IMG/VR virus record: IMGVR_UViG_3300049811_000158 | Span: 1 to 26,285 of that record | Length of the DNA: 26,285 nucleotides | Reading direction: 5' to 3' (one strand) | Origin: a virus | Shown here: piece by piece, positions 6,850 to 14,076 of the stretch | Layout of the letters: each line of letters begins with the position of its first letter | How positions within the stretch are numbered: the first letter of the stretch is position 1 | The notes under the pieces: model-generated | What the model was told of the DNA's origin: nothing | Databases searched by the model: none | Seen by the model: only the letters and a program-made list of their open reading frames with translations | Made by a program: the position numbers and the translations under genes

Positions 6850-7012
6850 AGATTGCGTGCTGTTTTTCTTTTACTAATTCGAGAGCGTAACCAACCCCAA
6901 TCTTCTCTCCTTCACTATCGCAGGTGACGAGCATTACCTCAAGGTCTTCGATAATATCTGCATAAACATCGTCTGCACTCTCATTATAATTTGTTTGTTT
7001 AAGTCCTGTCAT
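6842..7012 (-). CDS. hypothetical 56-residue acidic protein
   Basis: ATG 7012 to TGA 6842, encoding MTGLKQTNYNESADDVYADI and continuing with EDLEVMLVTCDSEGEKIG. Acidic, no motif recognised. It starts 8 nt after the previous gene's stop and overlaps the next one, as expected for packed phage genes. Confidence 0.55.
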   Translation of the reverse strand: MTGLKQTNYNESADDVYADIIEDLEVMLVTCDSEGEKIGVGYALELVKEKQHAIYG

Positions 7013-7020
7013 GTTATTGT

Positions 7021-7170
7021 TTAGTATTTCTTTTTATTATTCTCTTTCTTGAGTCGCTCTACTCTATTTCTTTTCTTCATATTCATGGTGTTCTCCTTTC
7101 GGTTAAGAATATGGCTGTGCGTTATTGCCCACACCCTCATCTTCCTTCCATGTCGATTTAACTCTGGCAT
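7021..7170 (-). CDS. small very basic protein
   Basis: Two starts are plausible. ATG 7170, preceded closely by AAAGGAG, gives 49 residues; ATG 7086, preceded by a better-spaced AAAGGAG, gives only 21 (MNMKKRNRVERLKKENNKKK...). The C-terminus is almost entirely Lys/Arg/Asn/Glu, so RNA or DNA binding is possible. The longer frame open to 7206 overlaps the ATP-grasp gene. Function unknown. Confidence 0.45.
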   Translation of the reverse strand: MPELNRHGRKMRVWAITHSHILNRKENTMNMKKRNRVERLKKENNKKKY

Positions 7171-7186
7171 TAACTCCTTTAGTTTT

Positions 7187-7954
7187 TCATTCAAAACTTT
7201 CCACATATTTATATATCGCTTCCTTATAACTATTAAAAGTACGACTACCTGCTTCTAACCCAGGGCTTGTGTTTACTTCAAGCACATGGGGTCTGTTCTT
7301 GTTGTTAGGATTGATAATAATATCTACTGCACCAAAGTCAAGACCAAGCGCATTGACTGCTTTGATTGCTTCCTCCTGTACTGAAGGGCGTGTTTCTACG
7401 TTTCTAGCGAAAGTCCATCCCCTACTATGGCTTTTGATTTTACTCTCTGCTATGGTCAAATTTGAGCTTTCTAGGGGTATCTTCTTTGTGTAATCTATGG
7501 CAACACCACGAAAAACATGGACTCGATACTCGATGTCTGATACAATCCCCTTGCTATACAATGGTGCGTTAGGTAGTTCATCATCACCAGACACAATAAC
7601 AATTCCCCTTCCTGAATTAGCACGAGTAAGTGTGCGTGCATACACTGTGTGCCCTTCATCTACCCACCTTTGTGCTTCTTCTTTATCAAGAGTGAACTCA
7701 ACAGTACGCACACCAGCTTCTCTCATTGTCGTAAGTGCTTCAACCTTATTGCAAGCACGTGCTACTGCTTCATATTTATTGAGGTCAGATTCACCGAATG
7801 ATGGTGCATTAGTGTTGCCCCAGTTTATAATCAAATCGTTGATACGTCTGCGATACCTACCAATATCACGAACACGCACTGCTGGTAACCAATCCCTCAT
7901 AACCTTGCCACCCTTACTACCGAACTTGTAAGGGTAAATTACTAATCGTTTCAT
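7187..7954 (-). CDS. ATP-grasp carboxylate-amine ligase (phiEco32-like)
   Basis: 255 residues. The C-terminal half has ATP-grasp features: a strand with acidic residues (GLDFGAVDIIINPNN) followed by HVLEVNTSPGLEAGS, the E-x-N-x-SPGL metal/ATP site of RimK and D-Ala ligase-like enzymes. The mid region (YARTLTRANSGRGIVIV) fits the glycine-rich nucleotide loop. These enzymes activate a carboxylate as acylphosphate and join it to an amine. Nearby genes for two glutamine-synthetase-fold ligases and a class II amidotransferase mark it as part of the cassette described in phiEco32-like phages. AAAAGGTG lies just before ATG 7954. Substrate unknown. Confidence 0.85.
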   Translation of the reverse strand: MKRLVIYPYKFGSKGGKVMRDWLPAVRVRDIGRYRRRINDLIINWGNTNAPSFGESDLNKYEAVARACNKVEALTTMREAGVRTVEFTLDKEEAQRWVDEGHTVYARTLTRANSGRGIVIVSGDDELPNAPLYSKGIVSDIEYRVHVFRGVAIDYTKKIPLESSNLTIAESKIKSHSRGWTFARNVETRPSVQEEAIKAVNALGLDFGAVDIIINPNNKNRPHVLEVNTSPGLEAGSRTFNSYKEAIYKYVESFE

Positions 7955-7974
7955 AAGTATACACCTTTTAATTG

Positions 7975-8403
7975 TTAAGTCAAGCGTTCTATGTAGTTGT
8001 ACACTACATCTTGCAGTGTGTCAACATTGTCGAACTCTATCTTCCTGTCGTATATCAAGTAACTGATTAGTACATTATAATTACTTCTAAACATTTCAAT
8101 AGGATACATTCTCTTTGGTATATTTTCTACTAACCATTTATCAAACGGATAAAGTGTCGGCTTGTAGGTCATATAAGCAAGGAGTAGAGACGCTACTTGC
8201 AGTTCACTGTGCACCTTGCATAGTGTTTTGAATATCATATTTGTTTTAGCATATGATATTACAGGTTCAGCATGGAGTCGTTGCTTCAACATCTTACGGT
8301 ACAGTGTTGTCAATCTTGACGCTGGTGTTGAGCCGTATTCCTTAGGTAGAGTAGGACTCCTGCTTGTTGCTTGCTCTTGACAAGTCTTTGTTTTCTGTGT
8401 CAT
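7975..8403 (-). CDS. hypothetical protein between amidoligase genes
   Basis: 142 residues. The N-terminus is polar and probably disordered (MTQKTKTCQEQATSRSPTLP); the rest is helical and aromatic (LLLAYMTYKPTLYPFDKWL, YNVLISYLIYD). No motif is recognised. It starts downstream of a 214-nt gap and ends 20 nt before the ATP-grasp gene, so it is probably co-transcribed and may be a cassette partner. Confidence 0.6.
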   Translation of the reverse strand: MTQKTKTCQEQATSRSPTLPKEYGSTPASRLTTLYRKMLKQRLHAEPVISYAKTNMIFKTLCKVHSELQVASLLLAYMTYKPTLYPFDKWLVENIPKRMYPIEMFRSNYNVLISYLIYDRKIEFDNVDTLQDVVYNYIERLT

Positions 8404-8617
8404 AACAATATAACTACTTGACTTTTAATACTGACTATGATATACTTGTATTACATTTGAATAGTTCTCACCCAAGCGTACTCCGCACGAATGGTTCCCT
8501 CAATGGAATACCGTTTTAGTTATGTTCTTTTCTGGGGGGGGGACTTTTCTTCTTTCCTTTCTTAATTCTTCTAACGACTTCTTATGGTGTCTGTTCCTTT
8601 CGTTCTTTAATCATTAC
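8404..8617. other. intergenic gap within the leftward cassette, with G9 tract
   Basis: No confident gene in 214 nt. It contains a rightward promoter (8418-8446), an imperfect hairpin (GGTTCC...GGAATACC, about 8492-8511) followed by GTTTTAG, and a run of nine G at 8534-8542. On the minus strand two charged Lys/Arg/Glu-rich frames cross the C9 tract but neither has a convincing start. Confidence 0.6.
8418..8446 (+). promoter_or_regulatory. orphan rightward sigma-70 promoter
   Basis: TTGACT (8418-8423), 17-bp spacer ending in TGA, TATACT (8441-8446). It matches the phage promoter pattern with one change in the -10 box, but points against all neighbouring genes. Transcription from about 8453 would cross the hairpin near 8492-8511; no rightward gene follows. 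Confidence 0.65.
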
Positions 8618-9439
8618 TTAAAAACCAGATACATCATGTTCAGAACGTATAAATTCATTCACCATAGCAATAAATGCCATACTGCTTTCAATACTGCTTT
8701 CATTTCCACTAAGCCTACTGAGCGGTTGTCTTACTTGAGAAAGACTACCTTGTTGCACGTAATCCTTCGCAATCTTTTTACTTATCCTTTTGAGCAAGCC
8801 CTTATCACTGAACGCCCTCACTGCACAATCCATAAGGAGTGTTCGGTTTATATTTTTCTTTCCTGATATTGCTTCTACCTCATGTCGTATTTGTTTTTCA
8901 ATATCTGGTGTGAGTGATACAAGCCTTTTGAATGATACCCCGCGAATGACATCATTCGTAATTCTCGCTTCGTAGCTGTTCCAGTCAGTCATTCTTTGAC
9001 GCAGCTCACTGAACAAACCAAGTAATTCTTTCGCGAGCAGTACTCGATTTCTCACAGTAAAGTACCAACTTTTAGCACTGTTACTGTGGGCAAGGTCAAT
9101 CTTGACTGAACCCTTAACGTCTACTGTTGTACCCTTAACAGTTATAGTCTTGTTGACCACTACTGGAACACGCATTTTTTTCCTGTCGATAGAAAAAGTA
9201 AATGACACACAACCAAAATTATTAGTCACTCCAGTGCACTCAGGTTGTTCAAAGCCATCCCAGTAATCAGCACTCGCTAGTGACACGATGATTGAGTTCA
9301 TCTTCTCAATTATGTCAGACTTTTCATGTAGTGCTCCATTGTGGAACTGTCGTGGAAGTGTCTGCTGTACGATGTAGTCTGAAATAATTGACAAATCACA
9401 CTTCAGTATCTTTCCAACGAACAATGATGTTTCACTCAT
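8618..9439 (-). CDS. hypothetical protein in amidoligase cassette
   Basis: 273 residues from ATG 9439, three bases after the amidotransferase stop, so almost surely co-translated with it. The N-terminal half looks beta-rich (GCVSFTFSIDRKKMRVPVVV, KTITVKGTTVDVKGSVKIDL); the C-terminal half is helical and charged. No catalytic motif or membrane segment is visible, and I do not recognise the family. Its position between the glutamine amidotransferase and the ATP-grasp genes makes it a candidate partner or substrate carrier of the pathway. Confidence 0.72.
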   Translation of the reverse strand: MSETSLFVGKILKCDLSIISDYIVQQTLPRQFHNGALHEKSDIIEKMNSIIVSLASADYWDGFEQPECTGVTNNFGCVSFTFSIDRKKMRVPVVVNKTITVKGTTVDVKGSVKIDLAHSNSAKSWYFTVRNRVLLAKELLGLFSELRQRMTDWNSYEARITNDVIRGVSFKRLVSLTPDIEKQIRHEVEAISGKKNINRTLLMDCAVRAFSDKGLLKRISKKIAKDYVQQGSLSQVRQPLSRLSGNESSIESSMAFIAMVNEFIRSEHDVSGF

Positions 9440-9442
9440 AGA

Positions 9443-10783
9443 TTAAAAGATAAGACCACTAATAGTTTTCTCTACTTCGCCAAGCTTCTCGACTAAAGCT
9501 TCACGTTCCTCTTCAAGTTTATCTAGCTGTTGTGTTTTCTTGAACCACTCCTCAACCATCTGTGGTGAGTTATCATCTTCCATAAGCCCAACCATCTGTT
9601 CTGTTTCCTCAATCTTTCCGTTGAGTTCATCAAGCTGTGCTTCGAGTGCGTCACGTTCGGCAATCATCAGCTCATCGTACGTCTCCTTGCTACAACTCAT
9701 CTTTGATTGGCACTTGACGTGTATGTATTCCTGTAGTGTATTGTCCCACACTTTTGTTTGGAATTGGTTGATGTACTCATCGCACATACAACACTTCTTA
9801 TCGTGGTATGGACTCGGTGTTGGAAGGGATAGTTGTTTCTCTTTGCCATATGACATGACCTTCTCTTCAGCACACTTTGGGCAAGTAATACTGGAAGCAT
9901 TACCATGTGGACACTTAGGTATTTCAATTACACGAGAAGTATCATACCCAACACTGTGAGTATTGTGCCCACTGTAAGCACTTCCATTGTAATGTTTTTG
10001 TTCGTGCGTATACGCTGAACTAGCAAGACTAATATGCGCTGACGACACTGACTTATCCTTACCACGACCAATGCGGTACAACTTGAAAGGTTCAACTATT
10101 TTACTGTCTTTTATCTTTGATTGAGACCACAGTGTGAACATTCCATGAGCATTGAACGAATGAAGCGGGTTTATGTTTCGAGCAAAGAGCACATTTTCTA
10201 CTTGCTTTGTGCGCTTGTTCACTTGCAGAGCGATGAACGCCATGCTTCCGTAAGCGTCAATCTCTTCCTTCTTTCCCTCAGCGTACAGTGCAATCTCTAT
10301 TGCGAGTGTCTCACTATCGTTGAACTCTCTCTTCGTCACCTCGATACGCTCTTTCTTTTTTCCGTTGCGAACCTTCCTGTACCCTGTTATGACTTCAACT
10401 TCTGTGTTGTATTCGAAACCAAGTGCTTCGTGCTTTGCTTTGAGTGACGTTGGGTTTACAATCACACCGTTGTGCACAACATAATAATCGTACTTCAACA
10501 TCTTGTTTGATACAAGTATTGGGTGCGCCGTCTCTTCATAGTTCCCAGTTGAAGTTGGAAACCTGTGATGAAAGAGTATCTCATCGGCTCCATGATAATC
10601 CTCTAGTTTCTTTTTGATTTCCTCTTCTGTTTCAGCCCTACAATACCCAATAACAAAGCCATTTTTTACTGCTACAAACCCAAAGCCTTGTTGACCACGA
10701 GACTTTTGTTCTTCATAACTTTTAAGTAGTGGTCTAATTGGTGAGTACCCATCATTTCTTTTTATGTATCCAATCCCACACAT
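9443..10783 (-). CDS. class II glutamine amidotransferase with Cys-rich and coiled-coil tail
   Basis: 446 residues starting MCGIGYI, where Cys2 is the N-terminal nucleophile of Ntn-type amidotransferases. Other family features follow: RGQQGFGFVAV, HHRFPTSTGNYEETAHP (the conserved Arg), VVHNGVIVNP (the Asn-Gly oxyanion pair) and NDSETLAIEIAL. The domain releases ammonia from glutamine, or acts in reverse as an amidase. After about residue 290 comes an unusual extension: Cys pairs (CPHGNASSITCPKC, then KCCMCDE and HVKCQSKMSC) likely to bind zinc, and a C-terminal coiled coil of about 75 residues (ERDALEAQLDELNGKIEETE). The companion ligases suggest it supplies ammonia or remodels amide bonds. 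Confidence 0.88.
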   Translation of the reverse strand: MCGIGYIKRNDGYSPIRPLLKSYEEQKSRGQQGFGFVAVKNGFVIGYCRAETEEEIKKKLEDYHGADEILFHHRFPTSTGNYEETAHPILVSNKMLKYDYYVVHNGVIVNPTSLKAKHEALGFEYNTEVEVITGYRKVRNGKKKERIEVTKREFNDSETLAIEIALYAEGKKEEIDAYGSMAFIALQVNKRTKQVENVLFARNINPLHSFNAHGMFTLWSQSKIKDSKIVEPFKLYRIGRGKDKSVSSAHISLASSAYTHEQKHYNGSAYSGHNTHSVGYDTSRVIEIPKCPHGNASSITCPKCAEEKVMSYGKEKQLSLPTPSPYHDKKCCMCDEYINQFQTKVWDNTLQEYIHVKCQSKMSCSKETYDELMIAERDALEAQLDELNGKIEETEQMVGLMEDDNSPQMVEEWFKKTQQLDKLEEEREALVEKLGEVEKTISGLIF

Positions 10784-10804
10784 AATATATTTATTATTTA
10801 ATAA

Positions 10805-11737
10805 TTATTTCTTTCGGTGCTTATCAATCAACGTGCAACCAAAGTCAAGTAGATACTTTGGCATACCCGTTTTGACAGCGAACGCACGCAACCTTGTCTT
10901 GGGTCCTTTGATGTTGTATAATTCAAGAGAGTCTACCTCTCTCAATTTGCTTGATGAGTCAATGATGTGTTGATGTAATGCTATCCAGTGAAGGATTAAA
11001 TCTGAGTCAAGGGTACCTTGCAGGTACCGCACTTCAATAGTACCTATTGAACCATATAGGTTGTGGAAGTTTATCCCATGATATCTTGCTTCGTTGTAGT
11101 GACTAGAGATTTCTCTCGGAATGTTTTCATATTCAGTTTTATACATCATCTCAAGAAAGTCTTTCTTAGTAGGTCTAGCTGCCACGATATCATCTAACTT
11201 AAAACCTTTTTCATAACCAGTCCCTGAATGACGCAATAACATTTTTGCTTTTCTGTTTTCAAGAGGTGCACAGTACTGATTGTTCCGTCTGTCTTCTGGT
11301 AGCATTGCTAGGATTGAGTAGTCCATCACAAAGTACGCAAGGAATACACGCTTCACTAACTTTGGTGACTCAATAATATCCTTTGCGTTGTGGTGTACAT
11401 GAACACCACAACTTTTATTCACAGTCCACCCAGCACTCTTTGCGTGTGTACAGAAGTTTATTATGTCCACTTCTCCTTTCGATTGTCTCATGGGTGGTGT
11501 TTGTATCTCAACCCCACCACCAACAGGTGATAGTATAGACCCGTCATGAGCAATACCCCAAGCAGTTGGAGGTACAGTCCTTTGATGTATTTCTCTAGCT
11601 CTATCCGACGAAGTTGCGTCTGGTACCATTTCAAACTCAACACCGAACAATCGAGGTGATTTAATTATCTTGCCTGAGACAGTCTCACTTCCGTATATAT
11701 TTTTTCCCTCAGTGTAGTCTATCTTTCTTAATTGCAT
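10805..11737 (-). CDS. glutamine-synthetase-fold amidoligase (COOH-NH2 ligase)
   Basis: 310 residues. Motifs match the putative amidoligase family with a glutamine-synthetase-like fold: FGVEFEM near residue 32, HDGSILS then GGVEIQTPPM, and CGVHVHHNA, followed by RNNQYCAPL. The acidic and His residues in these strands are the expected metal/ATP ligands. The family is predicted to form amide bonds between a carboxylate and an amine using ATP. It ends 22 nt before the amidotransferase gene and starts 12 nt after the second ligase, so the three genes form one block. Substrate not known. Confidence 0.85.
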   Translation of the reverse strand: MQLRKIDYTEGKNIYGSETVSGKIIKSPRLFGVEFEMVPDATSSDRAREIHQRTVPPTAWGIAHDGSILSPVGGGVEIQTPPMRQSKGEVDIINFCTHAKSAGWTVNKSCGVHVHHNAKDIIESPKLVKRVFLAYFVMDYSILAMLPEDRRNNQYCAPLENRKAKMLLRHSGTGYEKGFKLDDIVAARPTKKDFLEMMYKTEYENIPREISSHYNEARYHGINFHNLYGSIGTIEVRYLQGTLDSDLILHWIALHQHIIDSSSKLREVDSLELYNIKGPKTRLRAFAVKTGMPKYLLDFGCTLIDKHRKK

Positions 11738-11748
11738 TGTATTGCATA

Positions 11749-12897
11749 TTATTTAATAAGTTTCTTTTTCTTCATCTCTGTTGTTACTTTTCCTGAAAGG
11801 AACCGTTCAATCCCTACCCTACCGTTGGCATATTTCTGCAACCACTCCTTCTCAATGTCATGCAAGTCCCAATGTTTGATTGACTTTGATAAGAAATATT
11901 CAAACTGTGGAAGCAGGTGTTCAGTTAGCGGAGTGTAGTCACTCTCGAAATTATCAACAACATACTTCTTTATCTTGTCAAAGTTTTTCTTTGCAAGTTC
12001 AGCGTCATTGTTATTTATTGCGTTGCGAATGTCCTCTTCGTTGACAAGGTTTAGGATTTCTTGTGCATAATTCTTTTCATCTGCATAATTCTTTTCATCT
12101 GATGACACTGCAACGATAGTCACTGCTTGACGTGCTAGACCCATGACCATTGACATGAGTGTGTAACTACGCAACCAAAAGTTAGATGGTGTTCTGTACT
12201 CTAACCCATGTGAAGGTTTGCGATATTCTCCAGCCCTACCGTAGTGCTTTCTCCGTTCAGCGTTGCCTTCGTCTCTGTCAATCATCACGCAAGTGTTTCC
12301 ACAGATAACATCAAGGAGTTTCACTGTTAGTTCCCTCTTGTTTCCACGCAGTGCTCTTTCATATCCATAATAAGGTGCGTGAACATTGTTTACGCCACTG
12401 TACCCAAGATGAATATGTCCACCAGCACTACGATAATAGAACTTACTTGCGTCTGTTATCTTTGGTCTACCTGCTTCATCTGGGTACACATTGAATGAAG
12501 GTGAACACCCAAACTGTTTCGACTCTGGCGAAAGAGAGCTCATTTCTTTTTTTGTGATTGGGACAGTCACCCTCATGTCAATCTTTAATCCATCTTTCTT
12601 AATCAGCGCAAGTGCTGAGCTCAAACTATCCTTAATATAACTTGCATGGATTTCTCTACAGAATGAAGCTGCAGGGTTTAGCTCAACTTGGATACCATCC
12701 CTGATAACTGACTTGTAAAATGTCAATTCGTTATATTTTATGATAGCACTTCGCTGGTCATCTGTTGGACTGTCATATCCAACAGGTACAGCAGGGATAA
12801 CTTTCTCTGAACCTACAACCCTACCACGCTTGCTGATAAAAAACTCTGGGTCACAACCAATGTCTATTTGACCTTTCCCTATTAGTATTTTAGTCAT
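11749..12897 (-). CDS. phiEco32-like COOH-NH2 ligase, type 2
   Basis: 382 residues. Recognisable stretches are IGCDPEFFISKRG (near 13), IRDGIQVELNPAAS, SAGGHIHLGYSG, and MIDRDEGNAERRKHYGRAGE followed by HGLEYRTPSNFWL. These correspond to the acidic/His ligand strands and the Arg-rich loop of the glutamine-synthetase-fold ligases described in phiEco32-like phages. It should ligate a carboxyl group to an amine with ATP. The protein contains a tandem hexapeptide (DEKNYA twice) from an exact 18-bp DNA duplication in a linker after the catalytic core. It is the first large gene of the cassette in transcription order. Confidence 0.87.
   Translation of the reverse strand: MTKILIGKGQIDIGCDPEFFISKRGRVVGSEKVIPAVPVGYDSPTDDQRSAIIKYNELTFYKSVIRDGIQVELNPAASFCREIHASYIKDSLSSALALIKKDGLKIDMRVTVPITKKEMSSLSPESKQFGCSPSFNVYPDEAGRPKITDASKFYYRSAGGHIHLGYSGVNNVHAPYYGYERALRGNKRELTVKLLDVICGNTCVMIDRDEGNAERRKHYGRAGEYRKPSHGLEYRTPSNFWLRSYTLMSMVMGLARQAVTIVAVSSDEKNYADEKNYAQEILNLVNEEDIRNAINNNDAELAKKNFDKIKKYVVDNFESDYTPLTEHLLPQFEYFLSKSIKHWDLHDIEKEWLQKYANGRVGIERFLSGKVTTEMKKKKLIK
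12065..12100. repeat. 18-bp exact tandem duplication inside the ligase gene
   Basis: The unit GCATAATTCTTTTCATCT occurs twice in a row (12065-12082, 12083-12100). It adds one in-frame DEKNYA hexapeptide, so the reading frame is kept. Confidence 0.95.
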
Positions 12898-12907
12898 GTT
12901 GTTTTAA

Positions 12908-13192
12908 TTACACACCAAGTTCATCTGATAATTTTTCTTCACGTAAGATTTCCATAGTGTCAAGCTCCTGCTCAAGACTAGGTTCAATTTGCTCTGTTGG
13001 GTCATCATCATTCGTGTCACTCATTCGTGCGAGCACATCAACCTCTGACTCATCGAGTTCGTTTGTCTCATAAACAAACACATTGCCGTCACCAAGCACT
13101 TGTTCCAACTGTTCCTCTACAACGTGTTGCACTGTGTCTTTGTCCTCACCTCGGGCAACAACTTCAACGTAAACCGAAAATACTTTTGTCAT
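12908..13192 (-). CDS. acidic hypothetical protein at the head of the amidoligase cassette
   Basis: 94 residues. The N-terminal third (MTKVFSVYVEVVARGEDKD) looks like a small alpha/beta domain; the rest is very rich in Asp and Glu (MSDTNDDDPTEQIEPSLEQE, then LDTMEILREEKLSDEL). No family is recognised. It is 11 nt upstream of the type 2 ligase. A Glu/Asp-rich protein beside carboxylate-amine ligases could be a substrate, but this is only a guess. Confidence 0.65.
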   Translation of the reverse strand: MTKVFSVYVEVVARGEDKDTVQHVVEEQLEQVLGDGNVFVYETNELDESEVDVLARMSDTNDDDPTEQIEPSLEQELDTMEILREEKLSDELGV

Positions 13193-13194
13193 AG

Positions 13195-13278
13195 TTATAA
13201 TATTTTTTGTATCACTCCTTCATGGAGTACACCGTTGCATGATATTGCAAAAGGTTTATCTTGTTCGTTCGCTATCAT
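13195..13278 (-). CDS. possible 27-residue peptide
   Basis: ATG 13278 to TAA 13195, ending two bases before the next ATG (TAACTATG). The product reads MIANEQDKPFAISCNGV then LHEGVIQKIL and has ordinary composition. The left arm of a 22-bp inverted repeat lies inside it. Too short to be sure; it may be a leader peptide coupled to the cassette. Confidence 0.35.
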   Translation of the reverse strand: MIANEQDKPFAISCNGVLHEGVIQKIL

Positions 13279-13424
13279 TATCGGTGTATACTTTCAGCGT
13301 TGGCAAGGACACCAACACCTTTTCACATGAACAGAAGGCGAGTGTTCACAAGCAGTTCGCAAGACACCTTTGACGACCTCCAGTGTATGCTACACACATG
13401 ATGTACTCCATGAAGGAGTGATAC
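13209..13424. repeat. 216-bp block bounded by 22-bp perfect inverted repeats
   Basis: Left arm 13209-13230 and right arm 13403-13424 are exact reverse complements over 22 nt. Each arm is itself a hairpin (ACTCC-5 nt-GGAGT), and T runs flank both outer ends (T6 at 13203-13208, T5 at 13425-13429). Smaller hairpins lie inside, such as GTGTA-TGC-TACAC. It could be a large structured RNA, paired terminators or a MITE-like insertion. Confidence 0.85.
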
Positions 13425-13436
13425 TTTTTATAATTC

Positions 13437-13773
13437 TCTACCCCTCAAAGGGGGGTAGTAGCACGCTGTTTGTGTATCGCTACAAACAGTGAACAAGACA
13501 CCACGCTACACATAACACTTTCCACAAACAGGGCGTCACCTTCAAACCTTGCAAGGGCTTTTGTTTGTTTCCGTTGTTATGCTTTACGTTGTCCCTACGA
13601 TACCGACTCACAGACGGACAGATACCACAGACGGATGGGTGCCTACTACACAACACTCGAGAACGAGTGTTGCTTTTTGGGAAACCGTTACGTAACAGGG
13701 TGTGTCCACTTGTTATGCCGTTCTTGTTTTTTGTATGTTTCCTTTTTCGTACCACCACCCTTTGAGGGGTAGA
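13437..13773. repeat. 337-bp block bounded by 16-bp perfect inverted repeats
   Basis: Left arm 13437-13452 and right arm 13758-13773 are exact reverse complements. Inside are CTGTTTGT-8 nt-ACAAACAG (13466-13489) and a 9-bp stem at 13651-13672. The right arm is followed by T6. The architecture repeats that of the preceding block, 12 bp away. Confidence 0.85.
13651..13677 (+). terminator. plus-strand rho-independent terminator-like hairpin
   Basis: A perfect 9-bp stem (CAACACTCG, loop AGAA, CGAGTGTTG) followed by CTTTTT on the plus strand. All flanking genes are leftward, so it would stop antisense transcription or end a rightward non-coding RNA. Confidence 0.55.
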
Positions 13774-13780
13774 ATGTTTT

Positions 13781-14065
13781 TTAACTCATGAACTCCATCG
13801 GGGTTTCGTAACTCATGACCCCGACGGCTTCCTGCTCAAGTTTTTGAGCGATTTCACTTGCAACATCAAGCACAAACTGTCGTTGTTCATCTGCTACGTT
13901 AGCGATAAGAACTTCACAAGATTGTTCTTGTTTGCCGTTCCAGTATCCGACAACATCACGCACCGTAAATCCAGGGAACTTGGTGGAAAGAATTGCACAA
14001 AGTTTTTCCTTTTCAAGTTCACCCGTTGCGTTGTTTGCTCCAACGTGTAGTGTATAGGTTTTCAT
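13781..14065 (-). CDS. hypothetical protein, small alpha/beta
   Basis: 94 residues. The pattern MKTYTLHVGANNATGELE, KFPGFTVRDVVGYWNGKQE, CEVLIANV and a C-terminal helix (DVASEIAQKLEQEAVG) predicts a ferredoxin-like alpha/beta fold. I recall similar small proteins in mobile elements but cannot name a family or function. It is the last of a run of three short genes before the hairpin-rich spacer. Confidence 0.68.
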   Translation of the reverse strand: MKTYTLHVGANNATGELEKEKLCAILSTKFPGFTVRDVVGYWNGKQEQSCEVLIANVADEQRQFVLDVASEIAQKLEQEAVGVMSYETPMEFMS

Positions 14066-14076
14066 GTTGCGAGCTG

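Larger units (their letters stand above)
13193..13780. other. 588-nt hairpin-rich spacer, no confident long gene
   Basis: This gap is built from two consecutive blocks, each closed by a perfect inverted repeat (13209-13424 and 13437-13773), with several internal perfect hairpins. Long frames exist on both strands in the second block, but their Cys- and basic-rich composition is unlike real proteins. Only the 27-residue frame at 13195-13278 looks protein-like. Confidence 0.7.

Noticed and set aside
7955-7982. Promoter-like TTGACT/TATACT just before the ATP-grasp gene
   Set aside because: Spacing is 16 bp, and the -10 ends one base before the start codon, so the transcript would begin inside the gene; the same bases form its ribosome site.
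13470-13772. Open frames of about 90-100 codons on both strands in the hairpin-rich spacer
   Set aside because: Their products are Cys- and basic-rich without protein-like patterns, the leftward one needs a GTG start, and both run through perfect inverted repeats.
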